Position numbers and translations under genes: made by a program. Under the pieces are notes generated by a model. That model searched no databases, was not told the origin of the DNA, and saw nothing but the letters and a program-made list of their open reading frames with translations. Shown here in pieces: positions 5,780-6,841 of a stretch of DNA of 6,841 nt (positions within the stretch are counted from its first letter, which is position 1; each line of letters starts with the position of its first letter). The DNA comes from Oscillospiraceae bacterium (GTDB lineage: Bacteria; Bacillota; Clostridia; Oscillospirales; Oscillospiraceae), in NCBI GenBank assembly GCA_031263805.1, contig JAISFB010000014.1:1-6841 (forward strand), read 5' to 3'.

Positions 5780-6841
5780 CTATTGAGGATGCTCCGCCAA
5801 ATATCCGTCGATGGCGGCGTGCAGGGCGGCGAGAGCTCCGTCGGCGCCGACTCCGTCCATACGTCCGCCGGCTATGGACTGATTTCCGCCGCCGCCGAGC
5901 TTTTCGAGTATCAGCTGGACGTTCACGTGCCCGATGCTGCGGCCTGATATGAATATCCCGCCGTCGTTCGGAGCGAGTACAAACGACGCCGATACTCCCG
6001 CGATATTCAGCAGCTCGTCCGCCGACTGCGCTATGATAACGCGCGAGGCGGCGGAGGCGGACGAGGCGACCGCCACCCCGTCGCGGTATATATTGGCGCC
6101 GCGGATGATCTCATACCGCGCCATAGCTGTCGAAAAGTCCGACTGCATCAGCATTTTGACGTCCACGGTGTCCGCCCCGAGGCGGCGCAGGAACGCCGCG
6201 GCGTCAAACGTGCGGCTGCCCGTGTGGATCGCGAACGTCTTTGTGTCGAGCACGATGCCGGTGAGCAGCGCGTCGGCCTCCACGCGCAGGATCGTCCGTT
6301 GGTCCACTATATACTGCAAAAGCTCCGTGACGAGCTCGCACGCGGAGGATGCGTAGGGCTCGTTGAAGTTGACGGTCGCGTTGTCGATATACGTCGCGGC
6401 GCGGCGGTGATGGTCTATAACGGCCACGCGCGTGAGCGAAAGCAGCAAGTCCTGTGATTCCGTCTCTTCGGGGCGCGACGTGTCCACGACGACAAGCAGG
6501 CTGCGGCTGTCCGATTTTATCATCGCGTCGGAGACCGTGATAAACGCGTCCGCGTAATCGTCCGAGGTTTTCAGGTGGTCGATGAGCTGGCGCGACATCG
6601 TGTTCTCGGGGTCTATGACGATGTAGGCGGGAACGCCCTTCGACGAGGCTATGCGGCGCACTCCGGCGGCGGCGCCCACGGCGTCAAAGTCCGCGTTCTT
6701 GTGCCCCATTATGAAAACGGAGGAGGAATCGGCGATAAGCTCGCCGAGCGCGTTCGCCATAACGCGGGCCTTTACCTTCGTGCGCTTTTCCGTTTCCGCC
6801 GCGTTGCCGCCGAAGAACTCAAAGTTGAAATGATTTTTTAT
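5780..6841 (-). CDS. gdpP: Cyclic-di-AMP phosphodiesterase GdpP, DHH/DHHA1 part (partial, 5' end outside window)
   Basis: GdpP proteins are membrane-bound enzymes that hydrolyse c-di-AMP to pApA, affecting potassium balance, cell-wall stress and beta-lactam tolerance. The open frame reaches the right edge with no start codon needed: 353 residues are in view, beginning with the end of the degenerate GGDEF region and the linker FFGGNAAETEKRTKVKARVM typical of GdpP. The membrane helices and PAS domain would lie outside. Fragment numbering: GHKNADFDAVGA 46-57 (metal ligands H47, D51, D53), VVVDTSRPEE 117-126 (D120), DHH 143-145, LDTKTF 198-203 with TGSRTFDAAAFLRRLGAD 207-224, and DHHA1 motif LGGGGNQSIAGG 315-326. 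The last departs from the usual GGGGH: Asn320 replaces His. The methionine at 6760 is internal, not the start. Ends at a TAG after which the frame stays open for 26 codons up to the rplI ATG. The order gdpP-rplI-dnaB supports the call. Confidence 0.95.
   Translation of the reverse strand: MKNHFNFEFFGGNAAETEKRTKVKARVMANALGELIADSSSVFIMGHKNADFDAVGAAAGVRRIASSKGVPAYIVIDPENTMSRQLIDHLKTSDDYADAFITVSDAMIKSDSRSLLVVVDTSRPEETESQDLLLSLTRVAVIDHHRRAATYIDNATVNFNEPYASSACELVTELLQYIVDQRTILRVEADALLTGIVLDTKTFAIHTGSRTFDAAAFLRRLGADTVDVKMLMQSDFSTAMARYEIIRGANIYRDGVAVASSASAASRVIIAQSADELLNIAGVSASFVLAPNDGGIFISGRSIGHVNVQLILEKLGGGGNQSIAGGRMDGVGADGALAALHAAIDGYLAEHPQ

Noticed and set aside
6758..6760. Methionine codon at 6760 as the gdpP start
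   Set aside because: The frame is open upstream to the window edge and encodes FFGGNAAETEKRTKVKARV, the conserved GdpP linker, so the methionine is internal.

Overview
The window looks like a housekeeping segment of a GC-rich (about 60% by eye) Gram-positive chromosome, most likely class Clostridia and perhaps near the Oscillospiraceae. The reasons are the order gdpP-rplI-dnaB followed by tilS-hpt-ftsH, the low-GC Gram-positive type of GdpP, strong Shine-Dalgarno sites, and codon use rich in GCG/CGC. The lineage is inferred from gene content and was not tested.

All six genes lie on the minus strand, so transcription runs from the right end to the left end. Right to left: (1) the 3' part of gdpP, a c-di-AMP phosphodiesterase, 5' end outside the window (5780-6841); (2) a 77-nt gap with a small tandem repeat; (3) rplI, ribosomal protein bL9 (5256-5702); (4) dnaB, the replicative helicase (3887-5248), whose Shine-Dalgarno site overlaps the end of rplI; (5) tilS, tRNA-Ile lysidine synthetase (2515-3897), overlapping dnaB by 11 nt if its GTG start is used; (6) hpt, hypoxanthine phosphoribosyltransferase (1928-2518), joined to tilS by an ATGA overlap; (7) a 49-nt gap whose upstream edge carries a perfect 9-bp hairpin spanning the hpt stop codon; (8) ftsH, the membrane AAA+ zinc protease, from a TTG start at 1878 to the left edge, its extreme C-terminus not in view.

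The spacing suggests one polycistronic unit covering nucleotide second-messenger turnover, ribosome structure, replication, AUA decoding, purine salvage and membrane proteolysis. In Bacillus subtilis TilS and HprT are reported to act together on ftsH transcription, so the tilS-hpt-ftsH part may be more than a chance grouping. Reading both strands I found no mobile element, CRISPR array, tRNA, rRNA or phage gene, and no clear undescribed system. The points worth a second look are small: an amber stop in gdpP followed by an open 26-codon extension that ends exactly at the rplI start, a replaced histidine in the GdpP DHHA1 motif, a hairpin across the hpt stop, a very AT-rich patch inside tilS, and an altered base-binding segment in the phosphoribosyltransferase.
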